A stretch of 64,000 nucleotides of DNA from contig OW387138.1 in the NCBI GenBank assembly GCA_936440205.1, forward strand, positions 24,385,541-24,449,540, written 5' to 3'. Numbering within the stretch: the first letter of the stretch is position 1; the number at the start of each line of letters is the position of its first letter. Source of the DNA: Lepidonotus clava. Its lineage: Eukaryota; Annelida; Polychaeta; Phyllodocida; Polynoidae. The notes under the pieces were generated by a model. It was not told the origin of the DNA and made no database searches. It worked only from the letters and a program-made list of their open reading frames with translations. Positions 35,310-45,938 of the stretch are shown piece by piece. The position numbers and the translations under genes are program-made.

Positions 35310-35480
35310 AATAACGTACCACCAGAAGTGATGTCATGTGGGTCCCGTGATTGCAATTGACCAATAGGAAGACGTTGTAGCTATATATGTAAAGGTGTGT
35401 TGGCACATGAAATAAACAGTCCCTTTATGGTACTCCCTGTGTTCACACCTCTGGGATGAACAGCCTCTCACCTTAGCCAG
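35310..35480. mobile_element. Possible old LTR-like promoter segment
   Basis: The order AGAAGTGATGTCATGTGG, CCAAT-like GACCAATAG, TATATATGTAAAGG, AATAAACAG and a TTCACACCTC segment resembles the U3-to-R layout of the Gypsy LTRs here (CCAAT, TATA, AATAAA about 25 bp later). I cannot define ends or a target duplication. It could be a decayed solo LTR of another family. Confidence 0.25.
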
Positions 35481-35520
35481 AACATAGGACCTTGGTAAAT
35501 GTGAGTCTCCCAACCCTCCC

Positions 35521-35877
35521 CCTTTTCCTCTTTTTGCCTCACTCCCAGAACACACGCCTTGCACAACATCCCAAATCCTAAATCCATTCACCCTCATGCG
35601 CAAGTAAAAGCCCAAGTTAGTGTTCAAGACTTAGTAGAAAAGTAGGCTGGACGGCACGAAAATGGCACGAAAATGGCAGCACCCTTTTCTTGTGAATGAC
35701 AGTGCTAGTTCCCTGGTTGCAGAGCTGGACTAGAATAGACTAGAGCAGCAGAGACTGAAAATAACCCCCATTCAACAACTACCTCCTCCTTTTCGTCTTT
35801 TTGCCTCACTCCCAGAACACACGCCTCATACAACACCCCACGGGCAAGTTCTAAATCCATTCACCCTCATGAGCAAG
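35521..35877. repeat. Direct repeat of about 85 bp, two copies
   Basis: 35521-35604 and 35787-35877 share CCTTTTCCTCTTTTTGCCTC-like, ACTCCCAGAACACACGCCT and AAATCCATTCACCCTCATG segments. The copies are about 265 bp apart with moderate divergence. Between them is a short tandem GGCACGAAAAT pair. Confidence 0.7.
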
Positions 35878-38090
35878 GTACAACTCTCAAACAGATGGTC
35901 TCCTGTGCCGAAAAATCAGTCAGACCGAGACCAAAAGTCAACCCCTTATGTTTTAGGAGAACAGAAACCCCCGGTTTCCTACATGATATCACAGTGATAA
36001 ATGTGTAAAATTGAATTGCTTATAATCTCATACATATTTATGCATAAATGCATCTGTGTGTGTGACCTTATGTGTGTACGTTCGTGATGAGAGTAATATA
36101 ATCACAACATTTATCTTTTCCAACCTGTGTTCTATTAGACATTATACATCTATGAGATTTCTATAAGATATAATTATTTGCAATCCTTTTGTACAACATT
36201 TATTGTAACTAGACCTTATATTGCCTCCACATAGGACCCGAACCTAGACAGCTGGGTGCAGCATCCTTTCTACTTACCTGATACTGTGTCTATGAATATC
36301 TTAGGAGGTTCTTGTTAGAGGGGGAGGGTAACACTAGAGTGATGCACCCCAGGGCAATCAGATGTGGGGAGGTGGGATATCAGGATTTGTTCCACTTCTT
36401 TATCAGACTGTTCCCTAGAAAAACGATGGATTGTTTAGAAATAAGTCACTCAATTTGCTGGGAAGTCCTACCAATTTTGAAGTATATGCAGGGATAGTGC
36501 CCCAACCCAGCAACCCACTTTGCACTGGATTTTCCTACTAGACTAAAGAAGATGGGATAGCGAGTATGCTTGAAACTCTTTTTTGCTGTAGCACATGGCT
36601 ATTTAGTGTTAGGAACTACAAGAATCATTTAATCATAATCAATTTGACAATACAAACAGCAACGACGGCAACAAAGGAGAATCTAATGCAGCAGGGTTTT
36701 TAAAGTCGAATAACAAAAAGTTGCCATAACCGTGGCAATGAATGATTATGTCGCTCTAACATGTTTGGTATACGTCTAACCACCGAATCATGTATATTGA
36801 TCATTTTATTATTGCATTGTGTGTATCTTCACTAGTACTGGGATTGCTTATTCTGTTCTCCAAAGGCGTGATTATCAAAAGGTACATGTGGTAAGAAAAG
36901 CTGTTCCAGTGCCAGATAATTTTAACTTTGTTATTATTGTGTCACGGCCTCAATTTCAGAGGCCATAGTCCAAAGACTATAAATGAAAAGCATGATAGAA
37001 TCCTCCCCTTCTATTTTTATTGCACTACATTTAACAAGTTACAAGGGCAGGTTTTGGCAAACCGTTTTGGTTTAAGTAGTATGTAGCCTTTTTGGTAGTA
37101 GAAGTAGTTATATATTGATGTATGGCCGTGCCGATTGAAGACGGTCAGATCTCTGAAATGTTAAAAACAAAATCACACTGAACAAATATGCTATTGCTTT
37201 AAGGTCGAGGCCTTCTGTCACACCACACTTTATGTTTTTAAATCTCCCGTCTTAAAGTAAAAGTGAATATTATGTCCCTTTGAATACGGCCTATAAACAG
37301 AATAGGATTGATGTATCTAACCCAACTCCATAATGAATCAAAAGAAAATGGCCTGACTAAATGAGCCTTTTTTTTAAACAAATTCCATTGGCCATAGACT
37401 CTTTTGTATGACTCTGTATAGTCCCCTTTGCATTAATATCTATTTTCGATGCTGTTATCATACCTATATAACTGGAAACTTGAGAACCGTCGGCATTTTG
37501 ATATTGCTGAGTTGGCACAACATCTATTTGGACTCAGTCATGATGAAGTAAACGGAGCAGCTTGTACATTTCTCTTGTCATGAGTCGTCGGACCATAGAG
37601 AGGGTGCATGGATTACATGGATCTATGGAGGGGATCGGCCTAATATAGGCACAGAGAAACGCTTCGCCATTATAGTACACTTGACCCTGTACAAAATAGG
37701 CGGGCCTACTTGTTTCTCTTAATCAGAGTATGGTTCAGATATGAGACAAACATGTTTAGCATCATTGTTAATGATCATGAAGAGGGGCGGATTTGGGTTG
37801 ACAATTAGTGTTACGCCCTTCCAAACACTTTCTAATAACAAGCATTATAAGCCCTAAACCTGGTGATATTTGCCCCCCCCCCCCCCCGGACCTTTGCCCC
37901 TCCTACTGATATACCATACTTACTCTCCTCACCATCCCTAGCCCTCTCCTGTCTCACCTCCTTTGATACTATTTCTTTTCATAATATCCTTTATCTAACA
38001 AGATAGAATTAGGAAATAATGTATTGTGACTACTTGTTTCTGTCTTAATTGCCAAGCAGTGCCCCCTAACCTAATGATCCAAACTAGATA
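35878..38090. other. AT-rich non-coding stretch
   Basis: A C run at 37873-37887. Nothing else recognisable. Confidence 0.45.
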
Positions 38091-38240
38091 TGACAAGTTT
38101 TTGACAAGTTTTTGACAAATTCATGACAACTTTCCAACGGTGTGGTTGTCAAAAACTCTTCATTTTGGTAACAATGCCAAAATTTTCATAAACTTGTCAC
38201 TGTGACAGATTTTTGACGAGTTTAGCATTGTCTCATTTTT
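38091..38240. repeat. Cluster of TTTTTGACAAG words in both orientations
   Basis: TATGACAAGTTTTTGACAAG and following GACAAATT/GACAACTT words are answered downstream by TTGTCAAAAACTC and AACTTGTCACTGTGAC. It may be a decayed inverted-repeat element. Confidence 0.4.
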
Positions 38241-39585
38241 TCAATGTACGAAAGTATAAATCAAAAGTTTGATATATTGTATCTTATAACAATCATCTGT
38301 TATGACTTTCAAATGACAAAGGCACAATTCTATAACAACAAAAGCACAACAAAGTAAAAAGAAATGTAAAAGTCGGATCCAGGTCCTCCGCCACGTCCCC
38401 AGAACATACAACATTGTCGGTTTGAACAGGGTTTGACTGTACTATCAGGAAAGATTAGTAATATGCATATGCCAAACATCAAATTCCAACATTATCTCTC
38501 CTGCTAAAAGGCTTCGGATCCAAACTCAAATGTCAGAATATCAGGACTGCTTCCCTGGCCGCCGCCCATCTGTCACTGCCTAGATAAAAGCATCGTTTTA
38601 CAGTAAATTTGCCTGACAGCAGCCTGTGGATTTTGAGTCCATTACATGTGCCATTGGCAGTGGCCCATAGGCAAGGGATCACATGACACTGGAATGAGGT
38701 ATAGGAAAATGACAATATGATTAATATAAAGTGAGTTTTGTCAGAATATTTTTATGAATTGATAAAGAAAATCATAGAGAGAAATATAATATCCTGTTTC
38801 AACAAATAAGATCACTTATTTTAGCATTCATAAACGATTTTGATTAGCGTTTATTAAAATGGTTGCATCTAATGAATCTTAATTCTTTTTAAATCTAGTA
38901 AAAACCACTTCACGAATATCGTGATCTTCTTCATTTTCATGAAGAAAAAAACTTTATGATGAAGTATTTTTCCTTTTGCATAGATGTAACTGGAAACAAA
39001 GGGTTACCTACTTGACAACATGGAGATATTTTGAAGAAGGATTTATAGTTCTCTGATTTTATTATATTGAACTATAGGGAGTTAATTATCTGTTATGTGT
39101 TGTGTATGTAATTAGTCGTGTTTAATTTTAGATAATAGCTAGCTCCAAACGCAGTCTCCTCCTTGTTCGACTGCTGTCATCCAATACATAATTATAGTTC
39201 CAACATCATGTAAGACGTGAACACTCACATGAAAGGATATTGTTTGTTTATTATCCTGCGTATTGACATTCCGTGACAAGAACTCGATTGACCATGATCA
39301 GTCCCAAGGTAGGAATCCCCTCAAACACATTCAGTCAATGCTCCCGTGCTCTACATGATCTTTCTGCCTCTATCCAGAACCAAGACTCAGCTTAAAGGTC
39401 CAACCTTTCCAGGATGGTTACTCACACAGCGTTTCAGCGAACTCTGACTGACTGAGAGCAAAATACACTCTTTTAGTATGGTACGTCACACCAAGACTCC
39501 TCCCCCATTTCACTATTGACAAAGTGAAATATGGCTAGCATGTGCACTTACTAAACCTCACACTATGGTGCCTAACAAATATGGA
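38241..39585. other. AT-rich non-coding stretch
   Basis: Nothing recognisable was seen. Confidence 0.45.
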
Positions 39586-40205
39586 CTGGCCACCCACGTC
39601 AATACAGTATCACATTGTTGCTTTCAATTTCATGCGCAATTATAAATTTCTAACACTATTTTAACACAATGTTATGGGCTCTTCTGAAATAAAAACCCTC
39701 ACCATAATTGCCATATATGTGTAACCATTAATTGTGACAATCATTACTGGTCATATAAATTGACTGACAGGTAACAATTGGTGCTGCCACCTGGTGTTTT
39801 GTTTTCCCTCACCAGAGGTCAGGGTCTAACAGGTGCAGGCCTTCATTACCTGTCCACCTCACACTCCATGCACACGTGTTATGTTGAAATAAAAACTGGC
39901 CACCCACGTCAATACAGTATCACATTGTTGCTTTCAATTTCATGCGCAATTATAAATTTCTAACACTATTTTAACACAATGTTATGGGCTCTTCTGAAAT
40001 AAAAACCCTCACCATAATTGCCATATATGTGTAACCATTAATTGTGACAATCATTACTGGTCATATAAATTGACTGACAGGTAACAATTGGTGCTGCCAC
40101 CTGGTGTTTTGTTTTCCCTCACCAGAGGTCAGGGTCTAACAGGTGCAGGCCTTCATTACCTGTCCACCTCACACTCCATGCACACGTGTTATGTTCACCT
40201 GCAGA
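39586..40205. repeat. 310-bp tandem duplication at the left end of the Ngaro element
   Basis: 39586-39895 and the segment from 39896 repeat with a 310-bp period and look identical by eye up to 40195. Each unit is about 133 bp of flanking DNA (starting CTGGCCACCCACG) plus the element's A repeat. The first A copy runs on into GAAATAAAAA, as the right-hand A2 copy does. The second leads into the internal region. Confidence 0.9.
40029..40195 (+). repeat. A1 split direct repeat (167 bp)
   Basis: Starts GTGTAACCATTAATTGTG and ends GTGTTATGTT. Matches A2 at 44735-44901. It carries CTCF-like words GCTGCCACCTGGTGT (40093-40107, minus) and TCACCAGAGGTCAGG (40119-40133, plus). An extra copy sits at 39719-39885. 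Confidence 0.9.
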
Positions 40206-40355
40206 TTATCAGCTATGGTTCAACTGTATACCACAGGGTATGTCTTGCTCATAGTTTTCACATGCATAATGATAAAGAACTGTAGGTCTGGCTGCGGTTT
40301 GGACCATTTGCCCCCTTTTGGCAGCCGTTGTAAGACGGTTATTGCTCAGTCTAAA

Positions 40356-41645
40356 ATGTCTGAGGAGGGCGGTGCGGTGGCCGGAGTAGGAGCCGGTGCT
40401 CCTTCCAAGGACGACCCAGCCTACGTGCAATATATGGAACAAGAAGTGTTGAAATCAATGGAGCAGAAACTGAAGGACAATACGCTCTTATCACGCATTT
40501 GGGACAGGTTGCAGGAGATTGATACTCATGAGGCAGTCGACAAAGACATTATCGCACGCCTGGATCGTATTGAATCATTCTCGTCCACCTTGAGTGGCCA
40601 GGCGCCATTACGGGCGCACCCGTCGGGGCAGGGTCAGCCACCTGCACCCCCAACACTGCCTGGTCAGTACGCCGCACCTCCACCTGGCTTGGGCATTCAG
40701 CCGGGTCCGCGAGGGCCGCCGGGTCCGCCGGGTCCGCCTCCTCCTCCGGGTTTGCAGCAGTCTACGTACGTCGGTGTGGGCGCTCGTTCAAAGGTACCTG
40801 GTTACCATGGATTTCAAGGTTTTTCTCAAGGAAACTTTGCTTCTCATGGATTGTTGCCTGGTCAACCTACTTCTCAAGGATCGTATACTGGCATCACAGG
40901 AAATGTCTCCGGAGCTGCATCCGGTCCAGGGTATGGTTCATCATTGTCTGGCCAAGCTGTGGGCGGAACGCCATCGCCTCAACATCCGGCAGCCTCTGAC
41001 TTCATTGCTGGTCCCCTCACTTCGGCCTTACAACAGTTGTCATTAGCCATTGATCCGACCCCATCTACGACTACTAAAGGTCTGGTTTGTAGGCCCGAGT
41101 TTTATATACAGCATCTTGATAAAGGTACAGCAGTTAAAGCCATTGATCACACTAAGCTCTCGTACAAAGAGTTAGTTGCTGGTATGGGCAGAGTTTTACA
41201 GCATTTGGTAAATGTTGGAGGGGATAGTGTTTCTTATCTCAAGCATTTCAACTTTATCCTTGCTCAGGCAGCTCGTCATCAGTTTACTGATGCTGCGTTC
41301 GTGGGTTATGACCGGTACATAGTGGATCAAGTGATCCGTGGAGAAACTTCCACCTTTGTAGCAGGGGATACCTTAGGTGTTGCTAGTTACTTTCATGCCG
41401 GGAATGTTGTAGTGCCTAAGCCTGCATTCACTAGAGGTAGAGGTCGCGGTTATGGGTCGTATCGTGGCAGAAATAGAAATGTCAATGCTGATTCTGACAA
41501 GCAGCAGATGCCGGATGGTTTCCCGGAAGAAGTATGTTATAATTTTAATTATCGCTCTTGTTCCGGGAAATGCGGTAAGTCTCATGTATGCAGGTTGTGC
41601 AAGAAGAACCACAAGGCAAACGAATGTCCTGATCGCAAGCAGTGA
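40356..41645 (+). CDS. Gag-like protein of the Ngaro element
   Basis: About 429 residues from the ATG at 40356. The frame is open upstream to 40143, but that part overlaps the A repeat, so I prefer the internal start MSEEGGAVAG. The N-terminal third has a helical segment followed by a proline/glycine-rich region (roughly residues 90-150, with PPG repeats). The middle is a conserved-looking segment containing YIQHLDKG and YDRYI. Near the end is an RG-rich stretch (GRGRGYGSYRGR) and a cysteine/histidine cluster (CYNFN, CGKSHVC, CKKNHKANEC) suited to nucleic-acid binding. Gag proteins package the element RNA. Identification rests on position, the Cys/His cluster and the following RT ORF. Confidence 0.8.
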   Translation: MSEEGGAVAGVGAGAPSKDDPAYVQYMEQEVLKSMEQKLKDNTLLSRIWDRLQEIDTHEAVDKDIIARLDRIESFSSTLSGQAPLRAHPSGQGQPPAPPTLPGQYAAPPPGLGIQPGPRGPPGPPGPPPPPGLQQSTYVGVGARSKVPGYHGFQGFSQGNFASHGLLPGQPTSQGSYTGITGNVSGAASGPGYGSSLSGQAVGGTPSPQHPAASDFIAGPLTSALQQLSLAIDPTPSTTTKGLVCRPEFYIQHLDKGTAVKAIDHTKLSYKELVAGMGRVLQHLVNVGGDSVSYLKHFNFILAQAARHQFTDAAFVGYDRYIVDQVIRGETSTFVAGDTLGVASYFHAGNVVVPKPAFTRGRGRGYGSYRGRNRNVNADSDKQQMPDGFPEEVCYNFNYRSCSGKCGKSHVCRLCKKNHKANECPDRKQ

Positions 41646-41678
41646 CTAAGTTCGGATGGTAATGACTTCCCACCTATT

Positions 41679-43679
41679 ATGCCTACGTGGTTATATGATG
41701 AGGTTGACCTAGTGACCGGGGGTACTAAGAATAAAAATGCCATTGATTGTTTGAGTTTACCTACTGATGTTGACAGACCAATTGTGGTCGGTGGGAGTAA
41801 CCAGCGGTTTTCTCCGACTCATGGTAATAATAGTCATCGGCCGTTAGTTAATGTGAACGGTATAGATAGCCAGCGGCAATCTAATGTACAAATGGCTGAT
41901 TGTGTTAATGGGAGCAGCGTTCTTATTGACCCAGATTCTTGTGTATCCGAAAATGTTGATTGTTCTGATCAATGCTCCGGTGGTTATGTGAGCTTATATA
42001 GGGTCCAACCAATTATAGGTGGTGTATGTCCATTAAGTGTTCGCGTTCAGCCTAGACACAATATTGGAGGTCTCCCGTGTAGTATGAACTTTAGTGCCTG
42101 GAAGTACTATCTTAACTACGAAACAGATCCGGTTGCTCGTGAATATTTATTTAATGGAGTCCTTCATGGGTTCGCCATTGTAGATGAAGGTGCGGAAATT
42201 TCTACCTACCATTGTGACAATTATAGATCAGTTTTGAATGGAGATGCCTTCAAATATGTGGATGGTTTGATTCAAACGGAATTGTCTCAAGGCAAATTTG
42301 TAGTTACAGATGAAGTACCTTATTGTGTCCATTCGTTGGGAGCTATTCCCAAGGGTGATGGCTCTTACAGACCCATTACTGATTGTCGACAGCCACTGGG
42401 TTACTCAATCAATAACTTCATGAATACCACGCATCAACCTTTCAATTATGTAACTATAGATGAAGTGGCTAATCAGGTTACAAAAAATTGTTATATGGCA
42501 ACAGTTGATGTTTCTTCTGCTTACCGCTCTGTATCTGTACGGCAACAGGACTGGTCTCTCCAGGATCTTAGTTGGCCTTTTCCTAATGGTAATCAGTACT
42601 TATTGGATACGAGACTGTGTTTTGGTCTGAGGTGTGCTCCTTATTTGTACACTTCTATAACCAATTTTGTTGTAAGAACTATGGAAAGGTTAGGTTTCTC
42701 TAGTGTATGTGGTTACATTGACGACTTTATAGTTTTTGGGGAGACCGAGTCGGAGTGTTTACTTGCTCAAACTACCCTAATTACTGTTTTGGGAGACCTG
42801 GGATTCAGTGTCTCGTGGAAGAAATGTGTTGCCCCGTCTAACAAAGTTCGTTATTTGGGTATTGATTTTGATTCCACTGATTTATCCTTGAGCCTCCCTT
42901 CGGACAAAGTAGTTAAACTACACCATGAACTCTTATTTTTCGAGGACAAAAAAAGGGCCACTAAAAGACAATTACAAAGACTATGTGGAATAGTGGCCCA
43001 TTGTTCAAAGGTGGTTCGCGGTGGGCGCATTTTTTCCCGTAGGTTAATTGACCTTTTGTCAAACCTGGGTGATGGTAACCCCAGAGTTCACCTATCTGAA
43101 GACTTTCATCAGGACCTACATTGGTGGAGAAACTTCTCTGTAACCTTTAATGGTAAGGAGAAAATTATTTTTCCTAACTTTGGTAATGGTCCCATTTTGT
43201 CCACCGATTCCTGTCTAAATGGGTATGGATTAATTAATGGCCGAGATTGGCAGGCAGGTTATTTTAATCGTGATACCTGCCCTACGGACCTGGCTCAGTG
43301 TGACGGATCTCATCACCATTGGCTTAATGTGGATGTTCCTGAGAATAGTCACATTAGTTTTTTGGAGCTAATTCCCATAATGTTGGGTCTTCAGCGATAT
43401 GCTGAGAGTTGGCGTGATTGTCATATCTTGTGCTGGACGGACAACACCCAGGTAGTCTCAGCCCTAAATAAGGGCACTAGTGTGAATAAGTCTACAATGG
43501 GTTTGTTGCGTGATATATTCTGGATCTGTGTAATGTACAATATTTATTTATGTGCTCGTCATATCCCCGGTTCACAAAATATTGTTCCTGATGCCTTGTC
43601 ACGTGTTGCTGAAAATGAAACCTTGCACAATGTAATAACGTTTCCTATTTGTTGCAGTGGATGTTTCAAGGTTGGATAA
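41679..43679 (+). CDS. Reverse transcriptase/RNase H of the Ngaro element
   Basis: 666 residues. The N-terminal 170 residues are variable. The RT follows, with SLGAIPKGDGSYRPITDCR, TVDVSSAYRSV and FGLRCAPYLY; the catalytic motif is GYIDDFIVFG, whose YIDD carries the metal-binding aspartates. A segment typical of the DIRS order follows (KRQLQRLCGIVAHCSKVV). RNase H then has ILSTDSCLNGYG, FLELIPI, TDNTQVVSALN and a terminal GSQNIVPDALSR. No methyltransferase domain is seen, which fits Ngaro rather than DIRS1 or PAT. Its end overlaps the recombinase ORF by 23 bp. It copies the element RNA into DNA in cytoplasm or nucleus. Confidence 0.93.
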   Translation: MPTWLYDEVDLVTGGTKNKNAIDCLSLPTDVDRPIVVGGSNQRFSPTHGNNSHRPLVNVNGIDSQRQSNVQMADCVNGSSVLIDPDSCVSENVDCSDQCSGGYVSLYRVQPIIGGVCPLSVRVQPRHNIGGLPCSMNFSAWKYYLNYETDPVAREYLFNGVLHGFAIVDEGAEISTYHCDNYRSVLNGDAFKYVDGLIQTELSQGKFVVTDEVPYCVHSLGAIPKGDGSYRPITDCRQPLGYSINNFMNTTHQPFNYVTIDEVANQVTKNCYMATVDVSSAYRSVSVRQQDWSLQDLSWPFPNGNQYLLDTRLCFGLRCAPYLYTSITNFVVRTMERLGFSSVCGYIDDFIVFGETESECLLAQTTLITVLGDLGFSVSWKKCVAPSNKVRYLGIDFDSTDLSLSLPSDKVVKLHHELLFFEDKKRATKRQLQRLCGIVAHCSKVVRGGRIFSRRLIDLLSNLGDGNPRVHLSEDFHQDLHWWRNFSVTFNGKEKIIFPNFGNGPILSTDSCLNGYGLINGRDWQAGYFNRDTCPTDLAQCDGSHHHWLNVDVPENSHISFLELIPIMLGLQRYAESWRDCHILCWTDNTQVVSALNKGTSVNKSTMGLLRDIFWICVMYNIYLCARHIPGSQNIVPDALSRVAENETLHNVITFPICCSGCFKVG

Positions 43680-44625
43680 TGAGCTTTCAGCTACTATATC
43701 GGCAGCCTGGTCTTCTAGCACCTTGTCCGTCCGTAATTCACAATGGAAAAAGTTCATTAGATTTTGTCGCACTATAGGCGCTACTCCGTTGCCTGCTACG
43801 GTACAGACTGTTTCAAGGTTTCTTGTGTTTTTGGGTCATGATTGTAAATATTCGACCATAAATAATTACTTGTCTTCCATAATTTCTTTACACAGATTTT
43901 ATGGTTATTCCCCTGAATTCAGGGATTGTTTCCTGATCAAGATGGTATTAAAAGGTTTGCGCGTGCGTTTAGGTGACACCGTTTCACAAATGCAACCTTT
44001 CACGCTGGTCCATCTTAGGACGATGTATGGCAAACTGGATCATCAGGATTTAGATGTGATGACACTATGGGCAGTTGTGATACTCTCATTCCGATCCCTA
44101 TTGCGGAAATCGAATCTGGTACCTACATCAAGTGTGGACACTAAGCATGTCATCAGGAGATCTGACATTGAATTTTTTGACTGGGGCGTGATGTTACATG
44201 TTAGATCAACCAAAACCCTCCAGTGTTCGGAATATGTTTTAGATATTCCTATATATTATACCTCGGATTTAAGACTGTGTGCTGCTACAGCCTTATACCA
44301 TCATGTACGGCTTTTTCCAGCCCCTGACTCTTCATGTTTGTTTCTTAAAAAGAGCCAGCAGGGTTTGACCAATGTTACTTACAGTGAGCTGCTCAAGTTT
44401 ATTAAGCTGTGTGCAAAATCAATCGGACTTGATGAGAAACAATATGGTTGCCATTCACTTCGTCGTAGTGGAGCTGCATACATGCACCAACTGAACATTC
44501 CCCTTCAAGACATTATGTCGATGGGTGACTGGCATTCTATGTCGGTTTTGGACTATTTAATAACCCCTACGTACAGGAAAAAAGAGATTCAGTCACTCGT
44601 TTCTCACCAGCTGGGACTTCTCTAA
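43657..44625 (+). CDS. Tyrosine recombinase of the Ngaro element
   Basis: 322 residues. The N-terminal SAM-like DNA-binding half includes WKKFIRFCRTIGATP and SRFLVFLGHD. The catalytic half has the first Arg in SFRSLLRKSNL, the HxxR box in CHSLRRSGAAYM, a GDWH box in MGDWHSM and the nucleophile Tyr in VLDYLITPTY. This R-HxxR-H-Y set is complete, and length is normal for DIRS-order recombinases. The enzyme integrates circular element DNA without target duplication, replacing the DDE integrase of LTR elements. Confidence 0.92.
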   Translation: MDVSRLDNELSATISAAWSSSTLSVRNSQWKKFIRFCRTIGATPLPATVQTVSRFLVFLGHDCKYSTINNYLSSIISLHRFYGYSPEFRDCFLIKMVLKGLRVRLGDTVSQMQPFTLVHLRTMYGKLDHQDLDVMTLWAVVILSFRSLLRKSNLVPTSSVDTKHVIRRSDIEFFDWGVMLHVRSTKTLQCSEYVLDIPIYYTSDLRLCAATALYHHVRLFPAPDSSCLFLKKSQQGLTNVTYSELLKFIKLCAKSIGLDEKQYGCHSLRRSGAAYMHQLNIPLQDIMSMGDWHSMSVLDYLITPTYRKKEIQSLVSHQLGLL

Positions 44626-44645
44626 TTGTATTTTTTTGGGAGTTT

Positions 44646-44734
44646 GGCGGTTACTTATCGCCGCCGGCTTCCAAGTCCATATATATTTATCTTGTTGTTT
44701 CGTTTTTTGTTCATTGTTTATGGAGTGTATTTAT
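44646..44734 (+). repeat. B1 split direct repeat (89 bp)
   Basis: Starts GGCGGTTACTTATCGCC and ends GGAGTGTATTTAT. Identical by eye to B2 at 44927-45015. A short palindrome GGCGG...CCGCC is visible at its start. Confidence 0.9.
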
Positions 44735-44901
44735 GTGTAACCATTAATTGTGACAATCATTACTGGTCATATAAATTGACTGACAGGTAACAATTGGTGC
44801 TGCCACCTGGTGTTTTGTTTTCCCTCACCAGAGGTCAGGGTCTAACAGGTGCAGGCCTTCATTACCTGTCCACCTCACACTCCATGCACACGTGTTATGT
44901 T
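44735..44901 (+). repeat. A2 split direct repeat (167 bp)
   Basis: Second copy of the A repeat, abutting B1. Followed by an A-rich joint (44902-44925). Carries the same two CTCF-like words (44799-44813 minus, 44825-44839 plus). Confidence 0.9.
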
Positions 44902-44926
44902 GAAATAAAAAAAAATAAAAAAAAAG

Positions 44927-45015
44927 GGCGGTTACTTATCGCCGCCGGCTTCCAAGTCCATATATATTTATCTTGTTGTTTCGTTTTTTGTTCATTGTTT
45001 ATGGAGTGTATTTAT
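44927..45015 (+). repeat. B2 split direct repeat, right end of the Ngaro element
   Basis: Copy of B1. The element ends at about 45015, beyond which AGGCTATTTCTG is unmatched. Confidence 0.88.
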
Positions 45016-45938
45016 AGGCTATTTCTGTTTAATTGGCTAGCTGAAGTTGACATTCTAATCATAGTATGGCTTATTATTCTACCCTTTCACACAGAATCCC
45101 ACATAGTAGGGGCACTATGTAGAGTGGGATGAATGTGGCTTGCTGGTCTCATACCCCTTGATCCTAGTGTATGAATCCTGAGCTCCCATTCTACTGTTAC
45201 TGTTGGAGCCCTCCACGGTCCACTGTTTACCCAACAGACATCAGAGGGGCCATCCACCCTGGAGGAGTGGTCGGGAGCTCAATGGATCAGCCCATGAGGA
45301 TATCTGACTACTGTACATGGGGCACACCGAAGTTGGACATTGTTGATCCATTGTACACATCAAACTTATCAATCTTGTCGGTCGGGACAGGGACACTAAG
45401 CCCTAAAGGGGTGCCCATAACGTCTACGGTAAATACATACCCGTGACTTAAATATTACATAGTTGATGTAACAGTTAGGAATCTGAGCCAGATATGTTTC
45501 AAAAGCCCTACGTTGTTATAGGGTTTTGATAAATACAATTACTTTCTAATATACAGAGCTTCGTTGCTTCTTCATAATTATGATATGTAATCTAGTATAG
45601 ACCTTGTGCAGATGCATTCACGTGATCACATTGTGGTGATCGCCATGTGCTCTCCACGACCATGTGGCTCTAGAATTTATCATTTCCAACTAAGAGTAGT
45701 AGTCAATTATGACACCATATATGATGGTTTTGGATATATTCAGAAAAAATATATTTTCTAGATATTTGAGAAAGGTGTAAATCAATCATTCTGAATTGAT
45801 CACTAATATGGCGTCCTCCCCTCTCTGTGTATTGTGACGTCATCTGCATAACGTCTATTAGCCATAACTATTAACTCACTGATAACATTCATTGATAAAG
45901 CTGAACCAAAATATGCAGACATGGGGTGTATATGATAG
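45016..45938. other. Non-coding stretch between the two retroelements
   Basis: No element ends or gene. A 91-codon frame at 45171-45446 has no domain. The last four bases (ATAG, 45935-45938) are the left half of the Gypsy target duplication. Confidence 0.5.

Larger units (their letters stand above)
40029..45015 (+). mobile_element. Ngaro-type tyrosine-recombinase (DIRS-order) retrotransposon
   Basis: Split direct repeats give the layout A1 (40029-40195), three ORFs, B1 (44646-44734), A2 (44735-44901), an A-rich joint, B2 (44927-45015). This A1-ORFs-B1-A2-B2 order is typical of Ngaro and PAT elements, as opposed to the inverted ends of DIRS1. The lack of a methyltransferase domain after RNase H favours Ngaro. 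All three main ORFs are open and the repeat copies look identical, so it appears whole and young. These elements integrate through a circular DNA intermediate using their recombinase and leave no target duplication. None is visible. Confidence 0.9.
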
